Shown: positions 1 through 12,310 of the stretch, piece by piece
Position numbering within the stretch: position 1 is the first letter of the stretch
Layout of the letters: each line of letters starts with the position of its first letter
Assembly (NCBI RefSeq): GCF_042477335.2
Contig: NC_091260.1
Location: forward strand, 45,837,001-45,901,000
DNA: 64,000 nt
Direction of reading: 5' to 3'
From: Ovis canadensis
Taxonomy: Eukaryota; Chordata; Mammalia; Artiodactyla; Bovidae
The notes under the pieces: model-generated
Told to the model about the DNA's origin: nothing
What the model saw: only the letters and a program-made list of their open reading frames with translations
Databases searched by the model: none
Made by a program: the position numbers and the translations under genes

Positions 1-2228
1 ATACCAAAATCAGATTGAATATTCTTTGCAGCCAAAGATGGAGAAGCTCTATACAGTCAACAAAAACAAGACCTGGAGCTGACTGTGGCTCAGATCATAA
101 ACTCCTTATTGCAAAATTCAGACTTAAATTGAATAAAGTGGGGAAAACCACTAGACCATTCAGGTATGACCTAAATCAAATCCCTTACGATTATACAGTG
201 GAAGTGACAAATAGATTCAAGGGATTAGATCTGATAGACAGAGTGCCTGAAGAGCTATGGATAGAGGTTCATGACATTGTACAGGAGGCAGTGATCAAGA
301 CCATCCCCAAGAAAAAGAAATGTAAAAAGGCAGAATGGTTGTTTAAAGAGGCCTTACAAATAGCTGAGAAAAGACTAGAAGTGAAAGGCAAAGGAGGAAA
401 GGGAAAATACACCCATTTGAATACCAAAGAGTTCCAAAGAATAGCATGGATAGACAAGGTCTTCCTCAGTGATCAATACAATAAATAAAGGAAAACGATA
501 GAATGGGAAAGACTAGAGATCTCTTCAAGAAAATCAAAGATACCAAGGGAACATTTCATGCAAAGATGGGCACAATAAAGGACAGAAATGCTATGGACCT
601 AACAGAAGCAGAAGATATTAAGAAGTGGCAAGAATATATAGAACTATACAAAAAAGATCTTCATAACCCAGATAACCACGGTGGTGTGATCACTTACTTA
701 GACCCAGACATTCTAGAATGCAAAGTCAAGTGGATCTTAGGAAGCATCACTACGAAAAGCTAATGGAGATGATGGAATTCCAGTTGAGCTATTTCAAATC
801 CTGAAAGATGATGCTGTGAAAGTGCTGCACTCAATATGCCAACAAATTTGGAAAACTCACAGGTGGCCACAGGACTGGAGGTCAGTTTTCACTCCAATCT
901 CAAAGAAAGGCAATGCCAAAGAATGTTCAAACTACTGCACAATTGCACTCATCTCACATGCTAGTGAAGTAATGCTCAAAATTCTCCAAGCCAGTCTTCA
1001 ACACTACGTGAGCCAGAACTCCCAGATGTTCAAGCTGAATTTAGAAAAGGCAGAGGAAACAGAAATCCAATTGCCAACATCTGTTGGATCATTAAAAAAG
1101 CAAGAGAGTTCCAGAAAAACATCTACTTCTGCTTTATTGATTACGCCAAAGCCAAAGCCTTTGACTGTTTGGATCAAAACTAACTGTGGAAAATTCTTTA
1201 AGAGATGGTAATACCAGACTATCTGACCTACCTCTTGAGAAATCTATATTCAGGTAAAAAAGTAATAGTTAGAACTGGACATAGAAAAACAGGCTGGTTC
1301 CAAACCGAGAAAGGAATATGTCAAGGCGTATGTGGTCACCCTGCTTATTTAGCTTATATGCAGAATACATCATGCAAAATACCAGGATGGATGAAGCACA
1401 AGCTGGAATCAAGATTGCCAGGAGAAATATCAATAATCTCAGATATGCAGATAACACCACCCTTATGGCAGAAATCTAAGAAGAACTAAAGAGCCTCTTG
1501 ATGAAAGTGAAAGAGGAGAGTGAGAAAGTCGGCTTAAAACTCAACATCCAGAAAACTAAGACCATGGCATTTGCTCCCATCACTTCATGGCTAATAGATG
1601 GGGAAACAATGGAAACAGTGACAGATATTTTTTTTTGGGGGGGGGGGCTCCAAAATCACTGCAGATGGTGACTACAGCCATGAAATTAAAAGACGCTTGC
1701 TCCTTGGAAGAAAGGCTATGACCAACCTAGACAGCATATTAAAAGGCAGAAACATTACTTTGCCAACAAAGGTCCATGTAGTCAAAGCTATGGTTTTTCC
1801 AATAGTCATGAATGGATGTGAGCGTTGGACTATAAAGAAATCTGAGCGCCAAATAATTGATGCTTTTGAACTGTGGTGTTGGAGAAGACTCTTGAGAGTC
1901 CCTTGGACTGCAAGGAGATCCAACCAGTCCATCCTAAAGGAAATCAGTCCTGATTATTCATTGGAAGAACTGATGTTGAAGCCAAAATTTCAATACTTTG
2001 GCCACCTGATGCGAAGTGCTAACTCATTTGAAAAGACCCTGGTGCTGGGAAAGATTGAAGGCGGGAGCAGAAGGGATGACAGAGGATGAGATGGTTGGAT
2101 GGCATCACCGATGCAATGGACATGAGTTTGAGTAGGCTCCAGGAGTTGGTGGTGGTGGACAGGGAGGCCTGGCATGCTGCAGTCCATGGGGACGCAAAGA
2201 TTCTGACACAACTGAGCAACTGAACTGA
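1..2228 (+). mobile_element. BovB (RTE) LINE, 5' end beyond window edge
   Basis: This is a long, diverged BovB copy. It opens inside the C-terminal part of the apurinic-type endonuclease, where the conserved GSDH block (catalytic His) is readable near 85-105. It then runs through the reverse transcriptase to the usual 3' tail with CAACTGAACTGA at 2217-2228. The coding frame is split by several frameshifts and stops (15-488, 503-763, 816-1211, 1205-1489, 1697-2089), so it is dead. At the catalytic loop (about 1441-1460) the expected YADD reads YADN, losing one active-site Asp. A run of T followed by about 11 G (1628-1647) replaces the usual short T/G stretch. The left boundary and TSD cannot be judged. 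Confidence 0.95.
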
Positions 2229-2308
2229 AAGTTTTCAAGGAAATAATTGAAAAACTTGAGACAAATGCTCACACTTTTCTTTTTATTTAGTAAAAGATGC
2301 ATGCTCAT

Positions 2309-2505
2309 ATGTGCTCAGTTCTTTCTGACTCTCAGTGACTGTATGGACTGTAGCCTGCCAGGCTCCTTTGTCCATGAGGTTTTCCCAACAATAATACTGG
2401 AGTAGGCTGCCATTTCCTACTCCAGAGTATCTTCCCAGGAACTCAGGGATCAAACCCACATAGCATTGCAGACAGACTCCTTACCTGCTGAGCCACTGGG
2501 AAGCC
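2309..2505 (-). mobile_element. Bov-tA SINE, diverged
   Basis: Reverse-oriented SINE of the ruminant tRNA-Glu/BovA composite type. It runs from the GTGCTCAGT tail-proximal block to the tRNA-like head GAGCCACTGGGAAGCC, which ends at 2505. It lies 80 bp past the end of the preceding BovB. No convincing TSD was found. Confidence 0.85.
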
Positions 2506-2593
2506 AGAAGCATTCAATATGATTTAGCAAGTGAAACATAGAACAGGAAAAGGCTCTCATTTATTTTTGGTGGAAATGTTAGTATTTGAAACT

Positions 2594-2605
2594 ATACAGT
2601 ATAAT
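2594..2605. repeat. Target-site duplication, left copy
   Basis: ATACAGTATAAT, identical to 6738-6749. The pair brackets the whole inverted BovB at 2606-6737 and shows it arrived in one insertion. Confidence 0.9.
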
Positions 2606-4187
2606 GGTTTGCCTTGGAAACGAACAGAGATCATTCTGTCATTTTAGAGACTGTATTTCGGACTCTTCTGTTGACTGTGAGAGTTACTCCATTTCTTCTG
2701 CAGGATTCTTGCCCATAGTAAGAATGCCCATGGTCATCTGAGTTAAATTCACCCAATGCAGTATATTTTAGTTCACTGATTCCTAAAATGTCGATGTTCA
2801 CTCTTGCCATATCCTGTTTGATCACTTCCAATTTACCTTGATTCATGAACCTAACATACCAAGTTCCTATGCAATATTGCCTTTACAGCATCGGACTTTA
2901 TTTCCATCATGTCACATCCACAACTGGATGTTGTTTTTGCTTTGGCTCCATCTCTTCATCCTTTCTGGAGTTATTCTCCACTCTTCTCCAGTAGTGTATT
3001 GGGCACCTACCAACCTGGGCAGTCCATTTTCAATGTCATATCTTTTTGTCTTTTCATACTGTTCATGGGGCTCTCAAGGCAATAATGCTGAAGTGGTTTG
3101 CCATTTCCTTCTCCAGTGGACCACATTTTGTCAGAACTCTACTATGACCTGTCCATCTTGGGTGGCCCTACATGGCATGGCTCATAGTTTCATTGAGTCA
3201 GACAAGGCTTTGGTTCATGTGATCAGTTTGGTTAGTTTTCTATGGTTGTGGTTTTAATTCTGTCTGCCCTCTGATGGATAAGGATAAGAGGCTTGTGGAG
3301 AAGCTTCCTGATGGGACAGACTGACTGTGGGGGAACTGGGTCTTGTTCTGATGGGCAGGGCCATGCTAAGTAAATCTTTGATCCAATTTTCTGTTGATGG
3401 GCAGGACTGTGTTCCCCCCCTGTTGTTTGGCCAGATGGCCAAACTATGGTAGGGGTAATGATGGTAATGGGGGCCTCCTTCAAAAGGGCTTAAGCTGCCA
3501 CTTTTGTATTCAGTGCCCCAGACACTGCAACAGGCCACTGTCGACCCACACCTCTGCCAGACATCACAAGCAAGTCTGATTCAGTCTCTTGTGGGACACT
3601 GCTCCTTTCTCCTGGCTCCTGGTGTGCCAAAGTTTTGTTTGTGCTCTCCAAGAGTCTGTTTCCCCAGTCCTGTGGAAGTTCTGTAATCAAAGCCCACTGG
3701 CCTCCAATGTCAAATTCCCTGGGGGTTCTTAGTCCCTTTGCTGGATCCCCAAGTTGGGAAATCTGTTGTGGGTCCTAGAACTTTCTTAACAGTGCAAGAA
3801 TTTCTTTGGTATAATTGCTCTGCAGTTTATGGGTCATCTGCTCAGTGACTTTATAGTGGGGCTAATGGTGACCTCCTCCAAGAGGGCTTACGCAACACAC
3901 TACATGTCCAAGGTCTGCTGCAACCAGAGAGCCTGTCCCTGCGGCAGGCCACTGCTGATCCATGCCTCCACAGGAGACACTCAAACACTCAAAGGCAGGT
4001 GTGGCTCAATCTCTGTGGGGTCTCTGGGTCCTGGTGTGTGCAAGGGTTTGTTTGAGCCCTTAAAGCATCTCTGGCCAGTATGGGGTTTGACTCTAAACAT
4101 GGTTTCACCCCTCCTACCTTCTTGCTGGGGCTTCTCCTTTGCCCTTGGAAGTGGGGTAGCTTTTTTTGGTGGGATTGAACATTCTCT
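2606..4187 (-). mobile_element. BovB 5' UTR and endonuclease start, inverted segment
   Basis: Read on the minus strand, this begins with the GC-richer BovB 5' leader (about 4187-2840) and continues into the endonuclease N-terminus. A 71-codon open stretch at 2631-2846 has the ISELK and SDDHGH blocks typical of apurinic-type endonucleases. It breaks off at the outer left boundary, 2606. The exact inner junction lies between about 4170 and 4190. Confidence 0.88.
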
Positions 4188-6737
4188 TGTCGATGATCTC
4201 GGTTCATCTCCAAGGCAAACCACTCAATATCACAGTAATCCAAGTCTATACCCCATCCACTAATGCCAAAGAAGCTGAAGTTGAACAATTCTATGACCCA
4301 CAAGACCTTCTAGAACTAACATCTGAAAAAGATGTCTTTTTCATCATAGGTGACCGGAACGCAAAAATAGAAAGACAAGAGATACTTGGAGTACAGGCCT
4401 TTGAGTACAAAATGAAGCAGAACAAATGCTAACAGACTTTTGCCAAGAAAATGCACTGGTCATAGCAAACACCCATTTCCAACAACACATGAAAAGACTC
4501 TACACATGGACATCACAAGATGGTTAATACCAAAACCAGAATGATTATATTCATTGCAGGCAAAGATGGATAAACTCTATACAGTCAGCAAAAACAAGAC
4601 TTAGAGCTGACTGTGGCTCAGATCATAAACTCCTTATTGCAAAATTCAGACTTAAATTGAAGAAAGTAGGGAAAACCACTAGACCATTCAGGTATGACCT
4701 AAATCAAATCCCTTATGATTATACAGTGGAAGTGACAAATAGATTCAAGGGATTAGATCTGATAGACAGAATGCCTGAAGAGCTATGGATGGAGGTTCGT
4801 GACATTGTACAGGAGGCAGTGGTCAAGACCATCCCCCCCAAAAAAGAAATGCAAAGCGGAGGCCTCACAAACAGTTGAGAAAGAATAGAAGTGAAAGGCA
4901 AAGGAAAAAAAGGAAAGATACACCCATCTGAATGCAAAGTTCCAAAGAATGGTATAAAGAGATAAGAAAGACTTCCTCAGTGATTAATGCAAAGAAATAG
5001 AAGAAAACAATAGAATGGGAAAGATTAGAGATCTCTTCAAGAAAATCAGACATACCAAGGGAACATTTCATGCAAAGATGAGCACAATAAAGGACAGAAA
5101 TGCTATGGGCCTAACAGTAGCATAAGATATTATTAAGAAGAGGTGAAAGGAATATACAGAAGAACTATACAAAAAAGATCTTCATGACCCAGATAATCAC
5201 AATGGTGTGATCACTCACCTAGAGCCAGACATCGTGGAATGCAAAGTCAAGTGGGTCTTAGGAAGCATCACTATGGATAAAGCTAATGGAGGTGATGGAA
5301 TTCCAGTTGAGCTATTTCAAACCCTAAAAGATAATGCTCTGAAAGTGCTGCACTCAATATGCCAACAAATTTGGAAAACTCAGCAGTGGCCACAGGATGG
5401 AAAAGGTCAGTTTTCATTCCCATCCCTAAGAAAAGCAATGCCAAAGAATGTTCAAACTACTGCACAATTGCACTCATCTCACACGCTAGCAAAATAATGT
5501 TCAGAATTCTCCAAGTTAGGCTTCAACACTACGTGAACCATTAAATTCCAGATGTTCAAGCTGGATTTAGAAAAGGCAGAGGAACCAGAGATCAAGTTGC
5601 CAATTCCAATGGATCTTTGAAAAAGCAAGAGAGTTCCAGAAAAACATCTACTTCTGCTTTATTCACTATGCCAAAGCCTTTCACTGTGGGATCACAACAA
5701 ACTGTGGAAAATTCTTAAAGAAATGGGAATACCAGACTGCCTTACCTGCCTCCTGACAAACCTATATGCATTTCAAGAAGCAATAGTTAAAACTGGAAAT
5801 GGAACAATGGACTGGTTCCAAATTGTAAAAGGAGTATGTCAAGGCCATATATTGCCACCCTGCTTATTTAATTTCTATGAAGAGTACATCTTACGAAATG
5901 CTGGACTGGGTAAAACACAAGCTGGAATCAAAATTGCTAGGAGAAACATCAATAACCTTAGATATTCAGATGACACCACTCTTATGTCAGAAAGTGAAGA
6001 GGAACTAAAGAGCCTCTTGATGAGGATGAAAGAGCAAAGTGAAAAAGTTGGCTTAAAACTCAACTTTCAAAAAACTAAGATCATGGCATCCAGTCCCATC
6101 ACTTCATGGCAAATAGATGGGGAAACAATGAAAACAGTGACAGACTTTATTTTCTTGGGCTCCAAAATCACTGCAGATGGTGACTGCAGCCATGAAATTA
6201 AAAGATGCTTGCTCCTTGAAAGGAAAGTTATGACCAACCTAGGCAGCATATAAAAAAGCAGAGACATTACCAATGAAGGTCCACCTAGTCAAAGCTATGG
6301 TTTTTCCAGTAGTCACATAAGGATGTGAGAGTTGGATTATAAAGAAAGCTAAGCACTGAAGAATTGATGCTTTTGAACAGTGGTGCTGGAGGACTCTTGA
6401 GACTCCCTTGGACTTCAAGGAGATCAAGCCAGTCAATCCTAAGGGAAATCAGTCCTGAATAGTCACTGGAAGGACTGATGCTGAAGCTGAAGCTCTAATT
6501 AATACTTTGGCCACCTGTTGTGAAGAGCTGACTCATTGGTAAAGACCCTGATGCTGGGAAAGATTGAAGGCAGGAGGAGCAGGGGAGGACAAAGGATGAG
6601 ATGGTTTTATAGCATCATGGACTGGATGGACATGAATTTGAGCAAGATCTCGGAATTGGTGATCGATCAGAAGGGCTGGTGCTGCAGTCCATGGGGTCGC
6701 AACTAGTTGGAGATGACTGAGCATCTGAACTGAACTC
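4188..6737 (+). mobile_element. BovB endonuclease to 3' end, forward segment
   Basis: This continues the same element from mid-endonuclease (ITVIQVYTPSTNAKEAE at about 4220-4270) through the reverse transcriptase to the 3' tail (CTGAACTGAACTC to 6737). Open pieces occur at 4166-4432, 4657-4878, 5207-5497 and 5723-6253. They are separated by frameshifts, and no intact polyprotein remains. Confidence 0.92.
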
Positions 6738-6749
6738 ATACAGTATAAT
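6738..6749. repeat. Target-site duplication, right copy
   Basis: ATACAGTATAAT, a perfect repeat of 2594-2605, directly follows the BovB 3' tail. Confidence 0.9.
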
Positions 6750-7494
6750 TCCAAGTTTTAAAAATATGTCATAAAAGTATATAGATGAAATTCTATGAAT
6801 ATTAATAGGTTTTTATCTGCATGTTCATGTTATGGTTGATTTTTCTGTTTTATTTAAAAGTATCATCTATATTTTCCAATTTTTAAAATAATGAGTATTC
6901 ATTCCTCTTATTATAGAAAACCTACATGGTTTTAAAAAAACAAACAAACAACAAAAAAAGTGGAAGTAGCCATAGTCTAACAAAATGGTTCTCATATATT
7001 TAAAATGTTATCATTAGGATAAATTTATGTAAATATTCTTTAATTCACAGAAAAGGAAAACCATACATTTGGAGAAAAATCTGAATTTCTTGGCTATAAA
7101 GGTGATTAATACTAATAGTAGTTCACTAAGTAATGTTTTGGAATCACTATACCAAAGGAAATTTAAATGATTTACAACTTCTGTCTACATGCTTTTATTT
7201 ATCATAAAGATGTGTTTTATGTTCCAACTTCCTCCTTTAGAAGAAAGTTGATATATTGGTGATGATTGTTATGCAAAAATTTTTAAAAAGGGAGTAAGAC
7301 ATGAGAAAAGAAATTAATCCCTTTTTACAGTTTTCATCCTGGAATGTGAAGAAACAACAACACAAGAAATATTAATCTAATTGTTTTTGTAGTAAACTTC
7401 ACTATTATTCAAAATGTTTTCCTGAATATATACTATAGTCTCTATATCACCTTTCCCAGTCTCTTAGCATTTGAGTTCTCAGTCAAATGTGTTG
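6750..7494. other. AT-rich non-coding, nothing recognised
   Basis: About 745 bp without an open frame of note or a repeat family that I recognise. Confidence 0.6.
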
Positions 7495-7714
7495 AAAGTG
7501 AAAGTGAAAAGTGAAAGTGAAGTCGCTCAGTCATGACTCTTTGCAACCCCATGGACTGCAGCCTATCAAGCTCCTCAGTACACGGGATTTTCCAGGCAAG
7601 AGTGCTGGAGTGGATTGCCATTTCCTTCTCCAGGGGAGCTTCCTGACCCAGGAATCAAACCCGGGTCTCCCGCATTGCAGGCAGACGGTTTACCATCTGA
7701 GCCACCAGGGAAGC
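7495..7714 (-). mobile_element. Bov-tA SINE
   Basis: Reverse-oriented SINE. The GTGAAAGTGAAAAGTGAAAG tract and GTCGCTCAGTC block come first. The element then runs to the tRNA-like head with AACCCGGGTCTCCC and GAGCCACCAGGGAAGC. It is well preserved. Confidence 0.95.
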
Positions 7715-9589
7715 TTGAGCTTCTCTAATTTTTCTCTTCAGCACATACCCACCCCTTTCCACAAAATATTTTAATATTACTATGAGTGGCTCAGATTCTC
7801 CCTTCTATAAAGACATCGTAAATGAAACACTTTTAAGGCTGTCTTGCAGCAGACTCTCCCAGGAGGTTCCAAATATTCAACAGTTGCTCCATTTCCCCAA
7901 TTCTGTTGTAAATAAGATCTCATCTTGTTAGGTTAGAGTCACCACTTAATTCACATTGGGAGCATTAGTAGCTGATTATGAGTGAACACCAAGGCAGTCA
8001 TTTTAGGTCTTCAAAACACAAACCTTTGGTCTAACATATATCAATCCAATGAATCACATTCTCTTGGGAAGAAAGCATGCAAACCTGCTCTCCAACCCTC
8101 CCAGATCCTTTCCAAATTAAATCTGCTATAAGCTCCAGTGCTAGTTCAGCCAACTCCTGGGTAACTGTCACAAATGACTTTCAACTACAGAATGGCCTGA
8201 TGGATCTACTTGCTTTGTTTTGTCTTTAGATTGATTTCAGACACAGTTAATAGAAATAGGTATGTGGGAGACACTGGCAGGTTTTTTTGAAGGTAAAAAG
8301 AAATTTTTTGGAAGGGATAGATCATTTTTAATGAACCTGAAGTCTTTAACATTATGAGAAGTTAAACCTGCAAGAGGATGAAAGGTAATTCAGACTTCTA
8401 AGATATTGAAAGTTAAATTCATAGGTCTGAGAACTGAAAGCTTTAGGCCCAAGAAATATGAATAGTAACCAAGAACCAAGGACATGTCTTAGCAATACCA
8501 GGGGAGCTTATGGACTCAAAAGCATGTACTAGAGCCAGCTTGCACTGGCTCAGTGCAGTGATTGTCGCCTTTCTTTCTAAATCTACATTTAGTGATATCA
8601 CAATAGTAGCTAGCAATAGGCCATGGTTGGAGATGTTATATCGCAGAAATTATCAAACACTATAAATCAGGACTTTTTCTTCCTGATAGGCAGTTATTGA
8701 ACATTTGCTAGACATAGACTAAGGAGTATAGATTTCAGAATTTTTAATAATGTAATTAGCAGTAAGCATGATTGTACACTCTTTTGAAGTCAGTGATATA
8801 TAGGGGAAAAAACCTCTACATATGAAGCAGAATGTCATAAAGGCAGACTGATTAGCTGAAGAAATACATCATAATCTCTAGAAAAAGTACTAAATTTTTT
8901 TAAAGAAGTATTGATAGTAAGTTAATGGTGAAAATAAAATGGAATCATAAGGAAAATGTTTGATTAACTAGAAGGCAGAAAAAGAAGATAAAAGAAATGA
9001 AGAATAGATGGAACAAATAGAAAGCAGGATTGTAGAGTTTAATCCAACCATATCATAGTGACAAAATGTGAATGATCTAAATGTGCCAATTAAAACCAGA
9101 GACTGTCAGATTGGAATTTTTTTAATGTAATGCTATTTATAAGAAATCTCCTTAATACAAAAGCATAGTTAGGTTAAAAGTAATATGATGGGAAAAGATA
9201 TACCGTGCAACACCAATAAAAGAAATATTATGGCTATAATAATATCATAGTTATATCAGAACAAGGAATATTATCAATATTTAAGAGAAAAAATAGATAA
9301 TAATAAATGATAAATTCTCCAAGAATACCTAGGAATTCTAAATGTGTAGATCTCTAATAACAAAATCTCAAAATATACAAAACAAAAATTAATAGTGCTA
9401 AATAGAGAAATAGATAAACCCACAATTAACTGTTTGGCACTTCCTCTCTCAGTAATTGCTAGAACAACTAGCAATTTAGAAATAACTAAAGATGTAAGAG
9501 AGAAGCAACACTATTGACCAATCTATCACTATAATGTCATATTTTTTACATTTATGGAATGTTCAATCTAACATTTGAATAAGCATTTC
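7715..9589. other. Intergenic, nothing recognised
   Basis: About 1.9 kb of AT-rich sequence with no coding potential and no repeat that I can name. It may be old, decayed repeat or unique sequence. Confidence 0.55.
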
Positions 9590-9735
9590 TTTTCTTTCAA
9601 TTTTAAACTTTTTAATTTTTAATTGAAGGATCATTGCTTTACAGAATTGTGTTGGTTTCTGCCAAACACCAACATGAATCAGCCATAGGTCCGTCTGAGC
9701 CACCAGGGAAGCCCAACAGACGTATGTCCCTTCCC
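9590..9735 (-). mobile_element. L1 3' UTR fragment, reverse, interrupted
   Basis: The sequence GAATCAGCCATAGGT and the following ATGTCCCTTCCCTCTTGA match the ruminant L1 3' UTR in reverse orientation. A 24-bp block (9691-9714) identical in style to the 5' head of Bov-tA (GAGCCACCAGGGAAGCCC) sits in the middle. Confidence 0.7.
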
Positions 9736-10216
9736 TCTTGATGAATAACTGTTTCTTTCAAGTGTATACGGAACATTCAGCAAGATAAACAGTATTCTTG
9801 GCCATAAAACAAACTTTTCCAAATTTAGAAAGATAGAGATCAATGTCTTTAGCTCATAATAGAATTAAACTAGAAATCAAGAAAATAGATATATCTGGAA
9901 AATTCCCAAATATTTGGAAATTAAACCTGCAATAAATATTCTTATATAGTCATTACAACCGAGTTCTATTATTTTCTTAAATATGATGTAATCTCTAAAA
10001 TATGATAATCCCCTTACAGTACAAATAAGCCATTATTGGCATATGCAATTTTTTTTTGTTGTTATTTTACAGGACTTAAATGCACCACTTCTCAAAATGA
10101 CACTTGGCAGAATTATAAACTTCAATCTGAAACTGAAATTCGAGAACTTTTCCAACACCATCCCCCATATACCTATGTCCTCACCTAGTCATTCTTTTAA
10201 ACATGACTCAAACATC
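9736..10216. other. Intergenic, nothing recognised
   Basis: About 480 bp. The last 100 bp may belong to the L2-like stretch that continues after the SINE at 10217. Otherwise featureless. Confidence 0.5.
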
Positions 10217-10345
10217 CTCTAGAGAAGGAAATGGCAACCCACTCCAGTATTCTTGGCTGGAAAATCCCATGAACAGAGGAGCTTGGCAGGCTACAGTCCA
10301 TGGGGTCGCAAGAGTCGGAAATGATTTAGTGACTAAATGAAGCCT
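10217..10345 (+). mobile_element. Bov-A monomer / truncated Bov-tA
   Basis: Forward BovA block starting GAGAAGGAAATGGCAACCC, with CAGTCCATGGGGTCGCA near its end. The tRNA-like head is missing. Confidence 0.85.
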
Positions 10346-10980
10346 TCTTTGACAGTTGTCTATATATGCCCACTCCTCATCATTCTCCTAAATTAGACTT
10401 TCCTTCTTGGATGTTCCCATGGCACTCTTCACTTACCTTGCTGACACATCTGGTGCCCTCTGCCTGGTGACCTTCACTTGTCCTTCAAACTTCAGCTCCA
10501 GACTCTATAAAAACATTCCATCCCTTCTCCCCTACTTACCTTTACTGGATTAGACACTTCTCTTACATAAACCAAAAACACTCAATGATTAGTGTAACGT
10601 TTTTCAAGAGCATTGCTATTGACATTGTTGACTTAATAATTGTTGTGCAGGGCTGTTCTCTTTATCATAGGATATTTAATAGTATCTTTATTTTCGTACC
10701 AGATACCAGCAGCATACACATGCCAAATGCGACAATCAAAGATGTCTGCAGATATTGCCAACTGTCCTCTGGGAAGCAAAATATTCCCTATTTGAGAACC
10801 ACTGATTAAGTGCTACTAACCATACTGATCATGGTTAGTCTGTTTGTCTCTTTATTAGTCTACTATCCTAGACTATTGCCAACTCAAAGGGAGAAACTAT
10901 ATATTTTCTTTCTGAAGCCTAGTTTCTAGCATAGAACCTGGAGCCTAACAAATACTTATAAATATTTGCTGAATAAAATA
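10346..10980 (+). mobile_element. Old L2-like LINE 3' region
   Basis: The order of blocks recalls an L2 3' end in forward orientation. It has a pyrimidine-rich stretch with TTCAAACTTCAGCTCCAGA, then 'active gene desert' style text ending in ACAAATACTTATAAATATTTG and GCTGAATAAA. It is strongly diverged. A 74-codon open stretch at 10585-10809 has no recognisable features and is not called as a gene. Confidence 0.5.
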
Positions 10981-11062
10981 AGTGAAATTCTATTGGTTTG
11001 GAAATTATTTTGTTCATAGATCTATTTAGCACATTGTTCTTCCTCTCTTTTCTGAATTGGGA

Positions 11063-11848
11063 TCTCCTATGCAGATGACACCACTCTTATGGCAGAAAAT
11101 GAAGAGGAACTAAAAAGACTCTTGATGAAAGAGGAGAGTGAAAAAGTTGGCTTAAAGCTCAACATTCAGAAAATGAAGATCATGGCATCTGGTCCCATCA
11201 CTTCATGGCAAATAGATGGGGAAACAGTGGAAACAGTGTCAGACTTTATTTTTCTGGGCTCCAAAATCACTGCAGATGGTGACTGCAGCCATGAAACTAA
11301 AAGACGCTTAACTCCTTGGAAGAAAAGTTATGACCAACCTAGATAGCATATTGAAAAGCAGAGACATTACTTTGCCAACAAAGGTCTGTCTAGTCAAGGC
11401 TATGGTTTTTCCAGTGGTCATGTATGGATGTGAGAGTTGGACTGTGAAGAAAGCTGAGCACCAAAGAACTGATGCTTTTGAACTGTGGTGTAGGAGAAGA
11501 CTCTTGAGAGTCCCTTGGACTGCAAGGAGATCCAACCAGTTCATTCTAAAGATCAGCCCTGGGTGTTCTTTGGAAGGAATGATGCTAAAGCTGAAACTCC
11601 AGTACTTTAGCCACCTCATGCGGAGTTGACTCATTGGAAAAGACTCTGATGCTGGGAGGGATTGGGGGCAGGAGGAGAAGGGGACGACAGAGGATGAGGT
11701 GGCTGGATGGCATCACCGACTCAATGGACGTGAGTTTGAGTGAACTCTGGGAGATGGTGATGGACAGGGAGGCCTGGCGTGCTGAGATTCATGGGGTCAC
11801 AAAGAGTCGGACACGACTCAGCAACTGAACTGAACTGAACTGAACTGA
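11063..11848 (+). mobile_element. BovB LINE, 5'-truncated
   Basis: 3' part of BovB beginning at the catalytic loop (TATGCAGATGACACC, Y-A-D-D) and ending in a CTGAACTGAACTGA tail. It is relatively little diverged. Two overlapping open stretches (11089-11346, 11330-11629) are split by a frameshift near 11310. Confidence 0.95.
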
Positions 11849-12299
11849 GGACAAAGAACCTTGCTTATTCACTTTTGTATTCACTAATGCACTAAAATCA
11901 TTGTAATGCACTAAAATGCATTGATCATTGTTTTATGATTGCATCAATCAATAAAATAATTTCTCATGTAGAATAAAAATGTACTAAAACTGACAGATTA
12001 TAATCCAGGCTTTCAAGAGTAACAGGGAGAAAGAAGAGGTGCATTTTAAAAATACATATATGTAAAATGAAGTAAATGGGAGTATAATACTCTGTATATA
12101 ACTATAGACAGCTATCTGCAAACTCTTCATAATTTATTTTAATCAATTTATTTCTTCTTTATAAACTAAATATGACATAACAGGGTTGAAAATGATGGAA
12201 CTTCAACTATAAAATGCTAGAATAGAGGAAGACATGTTCTACCTATTTTAAGATCCATATTAAAATGCGCATAATCAAGAGGGAAGCCACTAGGTGACT
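11849..12299. other. Intergenic, nothing recognised
   Basis: AT-rich, no coding signal. It contains a short direct repeat around ATGCACTAAAAT at about 11885-11925. Confidence 0.5.
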
Positions 12300-12310
12300 T
12301 ATGAGCCTAT

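Larger units (their letters stand above)
2606..6737 (+). mobile_element. BovB LINE with inverted 5' part (twin priming)
   Basis: A near full-length BovB whose 5' portion (2606 to about 4187) is inverted relative to the 3' portion (about 4188 to 6737). Both halves meet at the same endonuclease position. The inverted half ends in CCAAGGCAAACC at its outer edge, and the forward half starts just upstream of the same motif, so about 30 bp of the element is present twice. A perfect 12-bp TSD flanks the whole. This is the classic outcome of twin-primed target-primed reverse transcription. The forward half keeps a YSDD reverse-transcriptase loop (about 5965-5976), but the reading frame is broken in several places, so the copy is inactive. 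Confidence 0.93.

Noticed and set aside
7495-7714. tRNA-like heads of Bov-tA and CHR SINEs as tRNA genes
   Set aside because: They are SINE components with BovA or CHR bodies; no free tRNA cloverleaf was found here or elsewhere in the window.
10585-10809. 74-codon frame as an exon of an unknown gene
   Set aside because: No splice context, no domain, in an L2-like stretch.
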